6,526 nt of DNA from the NCBI GenBank assembly GCA_030670005.1, contig DAOVCL010000117.1, positions 1-6,526 on the forward strand, read 5' to 3'. Shown piece by piece: positions 4,603-6,526 of this stretch (position 1 is the stretch's first letter; each line of letters opens with the position of its first letter). The notes below the pieces were generated by a model that saw nothing but the letters and a program-made list of their open reading frames with translations, did not search any database and was not told where the DNA came from. Position numbers and translations under genes: made by a program. The stretch is from Candidatus Zixiibacteriota bacterium (lineage in GTDB: Bacteria > SM23-81 > DAOVCL01).

Positions 4603-5354
4603 AGTCTTGGTTTGAAGCCGAAATCCCAGCTTCCAATCTCCGAAATTGCCGGGTAATTTGTAAGGTCCAGATGAAGAGGGGTGATGGATATTCTCCCTTC
4701 TTCCACGGCCCTTATGTCCGTATCGGCCTCCCCATTCCAGACGGGGTTCTCCTCCCCAATCCAATATAGGGAGTTACCTCCCTCGATTTTCTCTATATTG
4801 AGCCCCCTCATCGTCTTCCTCCCCAGTCTGGTTACCTGAACTCCCTTGATCTCCTGAGGGGGGAGATCAGGGAAATTTATGTTCAGAATGGTGTTCGGGG
4901 GGAGATTCCTCTCCAAACAAAGCTCACAGATGTGGCGGGAGAAGGAAGCAGGATACCCCAGGTTTTGAGGCCTCCGCTGGGCCACAGAGAAGGCCAAGGA
5001 CCGGATTCCAAAGAGCATCCCCTCTAAGGCGGCGGCCACAGTCCCCGAATAGGAGACATCATCACCCATATTTGCCCCATGGTTTATCCCGGAGACCACT
5101 AAGACGGGCCTCTCATCTAAGAGCTTATTCACTCCCAGGGTGACACAATCGGTGGGAGTTCCCTCAACTACCCAGGTATCCTTTCCCCTCCTCTCCACCT
5201 CGATGGGGGATTGAATAGTAAGACAATGAGAGCTGGCACTCTGTTCCCTCAGAGGGGCTACCACTACTGTTCTGGCCAGCTTTTCCAACTCTCCTCGCAG
5301 GGCACACAACCCCTCTGCCTCCACCCCATCATCATTCGTCAGAAGAATTAACAT
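4590..5354 (-). CDS. surE: 5'/3'-nucleotidase SurE
   Basis: SurE is a metal-dependent phosphatase acting on nucleoside monophosphates and is linked to stationary-phase survival. The protein has 254 residues, a normal length. The metal site is complete: D8 and D9 in LTNDDG, S39 in REQSASSHCLT, and N91 in VSGINHGANMGDDVSYSGTV (88-107). EGTPTDCV (64-71) is also typical. The ATG at 5354 is the natural start by alignment with MxILLTNDDG. However, no Shine-Dalgarno precedes it (AACGTAG-ATG); a short upstream ORF with a good ribosome site overlaps this start. It leads the operon surE-pcm-membrane protein, the same pairing as in enterobacterial surE-pcm. Confidence 0.97.
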   Translation of the reverse strand: MLILLTNDDGVEAEGLCALRGELEKLARTVVVAPLREQSASSHCLTIQSPIEVERRGKDTWVVEGTPTDCVTLGVNKLLDERPVLVVSGINHGANMGDDVSYSGTVAAALEGMLFGIRSLAFSVAQRRPQNLGYPASFSRHICELCLERNLPPNTILNINFPDLPPQEIKGVQVTRLGRKTMRGLNIEKIEGGNSLYWIGEENPVWNGEADTDIRAVEEGRISITPLHLDLTNYPAISEIGSWDFGFKPRLWTS

Positions 5355-5428
5355 CTACGTTTAAAAAAGTATACTCTAAAACACGAATTACACCAATGGA
5401 CGAATATCACAAATTTTAGCGAATTCAT
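5348..5428 (-). CDS. Short upstream ORF overlapping the surE start (possible leader peptide)
   Basis: An ATG at 5428, with GGAGGGG 4 nt upstream, opens 26 codons that end at a TAA (5350-5348) inside the beginning of surE. The surE ATG (5354) lies 4 nt before that stop codon. Because surE has no ribosome site of its own, ribosomes ending here could start surE by coupling. Against this, almost the whole ORF lies in the left arm of an inverted repeat, and the peptide (MNSLKFVIFVHW...) matches no family I know. Confidence 0.3.
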   Translation of the reverse strand: MNSLKFVIFVHWCNSCFRVYFFKRRC

Positions 5429-5432
5429 ATAT

Positions 5433-5439
5433 CCCCTCC
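5433..5439 (-). promoter_or_regulatory. Ribosome binding site GGAGGGG upstream of the short ORF
   Basis: This is the only good Shine-Dalgarno-like sequence near surE, 4 nt before the ATG at 5428 and about 78 nt upstream of the surE start. Confidence 0.4.
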
Positions 5440-5459
5440 GAGTAACCCGGCCCTAATTC

Positions 5460-5465
5460 GTTATA
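5460..5465 (-). promoter_or_regulatory. Possible -10 box (TATAAC) for the surE operon
   Basis: TATAAC on the minus strand lies about 31 nt upstream of the short ORF's ATG, leaving room for its ribosome site. No clear -35 is seen. A second candidate, TATACT at 5369-5374 with TTGGTG 16 nt upstream, would give an almost leaderless surE message. Confidence 0.25.
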
Positions 5466-5508
5466 AACTCAAAAACTGTTTCCATTATCTCCAACAATAG
5501 ATCTCTAT

Positions 5509-5698
5509 CCCGAATAATTCGTATGCCACAAAGGCACAAAGGCTTGGTTAAACATAGGTTAAGCAAATGTTCAAAGATTAACCCAGAAAAACTCAGTTTA
5601 ATAAACGGGTGTTTTTATGTTTAATCTTCTTAGTGATCCTTCAACTTCGCTCAGGACATGCTTAGTGCCTTCGTGGCTAAATTTATGAATAGTTCAGG
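5509..5698. repeat. MITE-like palindromic element 2
   Basis: The left end CCCGAATAATTCGTATGCCAC matches, in reverse, the right end CCTGAACTATTCATAAAT followed by GCCAC. The arms continue inward as GCCACAAAGGCAC (5525-5537) against GCCACGAAGGCAC (reverse of 5665-5677), and then TTAAACATA on both sides. The terminal motif TTTATGAATAGTTCAGG (5682-5698) is the same as at the ends of the 3036-3220 element, but the interior differs. Confidence 0.5.
5629..5667. mobile_element. 25-nt insert flanked by 7-bp direct repeats inside the palindrome
   Basis: CTTAGTG occurs at 5629-5635 and again at 5661-5667, bracketing 25 nt that contain CTTCAACTTCGCTCAGGACA. Removing the insert and one CTTAGTG restores pairing of the right arm with the left arm (GCCAC..GGCAC..AAG..TTAAACATA). 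The insert resembles a widely seen intergenic motif. The pattern looks like an insertion with target duplication, though the mechanism is unknown. Confidence 0.5.
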
Positions 5699-5779
5699 CT
5701 ATGAATAAATTTCTTTTCCATTCGTGAAATTTGTATATTCGTGCTATTCGTGTTCATAAAGAGTTTTATTTCTACTACC

Positions 5780-6436
5780 TTACCAAAAAAGGGCTCTCAA
5801 GGCCAAGGCCATAAAGCGAAAGGTATCCAAGATCGGGCTAATCAGAGATCCTTCGCCCTGATATAGGGTGCTTATCGGCACCCAGCCTATTCTGAAGCCC
5901 GCTTTCGCCCCCTTGATGAGCAGTTCGGACTCGGTCTGAAAACGGGAAGTGCGCAATTTAACCCTCTCCAGAACTTCCCTTTTAACGAGCCTATAGCCGC
6001 ACTGGCTGTCCTCCACCCTGGTGTGGGTGAGGGCAGAGATAACCACAGAGGTAAACCTGTTGCTCAGCACCCTCGGCCAGGGCATACCCCTCCGGGCTTT
6101 CATCCGGGAACCAATGATCAGATCTGCCCCTCTGGCTTCCTCTAAGAATAAGGGAATAAATGAGGGATTATGCTGACCATCGGCATCCAGGGTGATCACC
6201 CCATCATACCCAGACCTGAGGATATACTTGAATCCGGTGCGTAAGGCCTTGCCCTTCCCCCAATTCCTGGAGTGTTGGACAATCTTGGCCCCCAAACTCC
6301 GGGCGATCTCAGCCGTGTCATCCTGGGAACCATCATCTACCACCACTACATCCAGGTTTTTTTCCTTCAGTTGAGAGATGAGGGAACCGATGGTGGCCTG
6401 AGCATTACAGGCAGGTATGAGCACGGCGAACCTCAC
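5780..6436 (-). CDS. GT2-family (DPM1-like) glycosyltransferase
   Basis: The 218-residue cytoplasmic GT-A enzyme is of the dolichyl-phosphate mannose/glucose synthase type. It has FAVLIPACNA (3-12), VVVVDDGSQDDT (30-41), the metal-binding LDADGQHNP (83-91), IIGSR (107-111), EDSQCGYRLVKREVL (142-156) and RFQTESELL (165-173). All core motifs are present. There is no C-terminal membrane anchor, unlike longer family members. It probably transfers a sugar from a nucleotide sugar to a lipid carrier or glycan; the exact donor and acceptor cannot be read. The start is GTG at 6436; a GGAG ends only 1 nt before it, too close for a normal ribosome site. The region upstream is wholly a tRNA terminator. 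No partner glycan genes are in the window. Confidence 0.9.
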   Translation of the reverse strand: MRFAVLIPACNAQATIGSLISQLKEKNLDVVVVDDGSQDDTAEIARSLGAKIVQHSRNWGKGKALRTGFKYILRSGYDGVITLDADGQHNPSFIPLFLEEARGADLIIGSRMKARRGMPWPRVLSNRFTSVVISALTHTRVEDSQCGYRLVKREVLERVKLRTSRFQTESELLIKGAKAGFRIGWVPISTLYQGEGSLISPILDTFRFMALALRALFW

Positions 6437-6445
6437 GCTCCAATT

Positions 6446-6468
6446 AAAAAAGAGCAGGTTGGCTGCTC
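6446..6468 (-). terminator. Intrinsic terminator after tRNA-Pro(GGG)
   Basis: On the minus strand GAGCAG-CCAAC-CTGCTC forms a 6-bp stem with a 5-nt loop, followed by six T, starting 4 nt after the CCA end of the tRNA. It is a good Rho-independent terminator and ends only 9 nt before the glycosyltransferase GTG. Confidence 0.85.
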
Positions 6469-6472
6469 CTTA

Positions 6473-6526
6473 TGGTCGGGGCGACTGGATTTGAACCAGC
6501 GACCACTAGCCCCCCATGCTAGTGCG
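6473..6526 (-). tRNA. tRNA-Pro (anticodon GGG), 3' part only
   Basis: The window contains the anticodon arm to the 3' end. It shows stem CTAGC/GCTAG with loop ATGGGGG (anticodon GGG), variable loop TGGTC, T-arm GCTGG-TTCAAAT-CCAGT, the acceptor half CGCCCCG, A73 and an encoded CCA. The 5' part lies beyond the window edge. The last 26 nt before CCA are identical to those of the tRNA-Pro(CGG) at 3239. It reads CCC/CCU proline codons. Confidence 0.92.

Larger units (their letters stand above)
5378..5755. repeat. Outer inverted repeat of ATTCGTG units
   Basis: The reverse complement of 5378-5425 shows AAATTTGTGATATTCGT and ends TAATTCGTGTT. The right arm 5719-5755 shows AAATTTGTATATTCGTG and ends CTATTCGTGTT. 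The left arm has one extra unit (CCATTGGTG type) relative to the right. The arms are about 290 nt apart. Confidence 0.65.
5355..5779. other. 425-nt intergenic region made of concentric inverted repeats
   Basis: The gap between the glycosyltransferase and surE has an outer inverted pair (5378-5425 with 5719-5755, ATTCGTG units). Inside it is a second palindromic element (5509-5698), itself interrupted by a 25-nt insert. Apart from the short ORF before surE, no gene is visible. Confidence 0.75.

Noticed and set aside
4603..4764. 54-codon N-terminal extension of pcm
   Set aside because: Lies wholly within surE in another frame, is low in family similarity, and the protein is full length without it.
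6192..6374. 60-codon plus frame
   Set aside because: Antisense to the glycosyltransferase core motifs.

Overview
This looks like bacterial chromosomal DNA of moderate GC content. It is probably from a Gram-negative, deltaproteobacterial-like (Desulfobacterota-type) lineage. The clues are a secreted LolA-like protein with a Sec signal, the compact surE-pcm cluster, and intergenic DNA packed with degenerate palindromic repeats. That placement is an inference from style, not from a marker gene. Nothing phage- or plasmid-like is visible.

Layout: (1) Positions 2-160 hold the 3' end of a TlpA/ResA-type thiol-disulfide redoxin, the only plus-strand gene. (2) Positions 161-560 are intergenic DNA with hairpins and dispersed repeats. 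(3) Positions 561-1361, minus strand, encode an exported LolA-like periplasmic protein. (4) Positions 1374-1746 hold a nested inverted repeat and what may be a broken gene start. (5) Positions 1747-3019, minus strand, are a three-gene operon: a TIGR00725/SLOG-fold protein, acylphosphatase, and adenine phosphoribosyltransferase (apt). (6) Positions 3036-3220 form a MITE-like palindromic element, followed by a complete tRNA-Pro(CGG) at 3239-3312 (minus) and more repeats up to 3502. (7) Positions 3503-5354, minus strand, are the tightly overlapping operon surE - pcm - small multidrug export family membrane protein. (8) Positions 5355-5779 are a large concentric inverted-repeat region. It contains a second element of the same terminal type and a 25-nt insertion flanked by 7-bp direct repeats. 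(9) Positions 5780-6436, minus strand, encode a GT2 glycosyltransferase. It starts immediately after a terminator that follows a partial tRNA-Pro(GGG) at 6473-6526.

Functionally, surE (nucleotide phosphatase) and pcm (repair of isoaspartyl damage) form a classic stationary-phase maintenance pair. The apt operon is nucleobase salvage with two small accessory enzymes. The most interesting material is intergenic: several families of modular palindromic repeats that share end sequences, invade each other and abut gene control signals. There is also a glycosyltransferase whose whole leader is a tRNA terminator, and a short upstream ORF that overlaps a surE start lacking its own Shine-Dalgarno. No complete new gene system (defence, CRISPR, integron) is evident.
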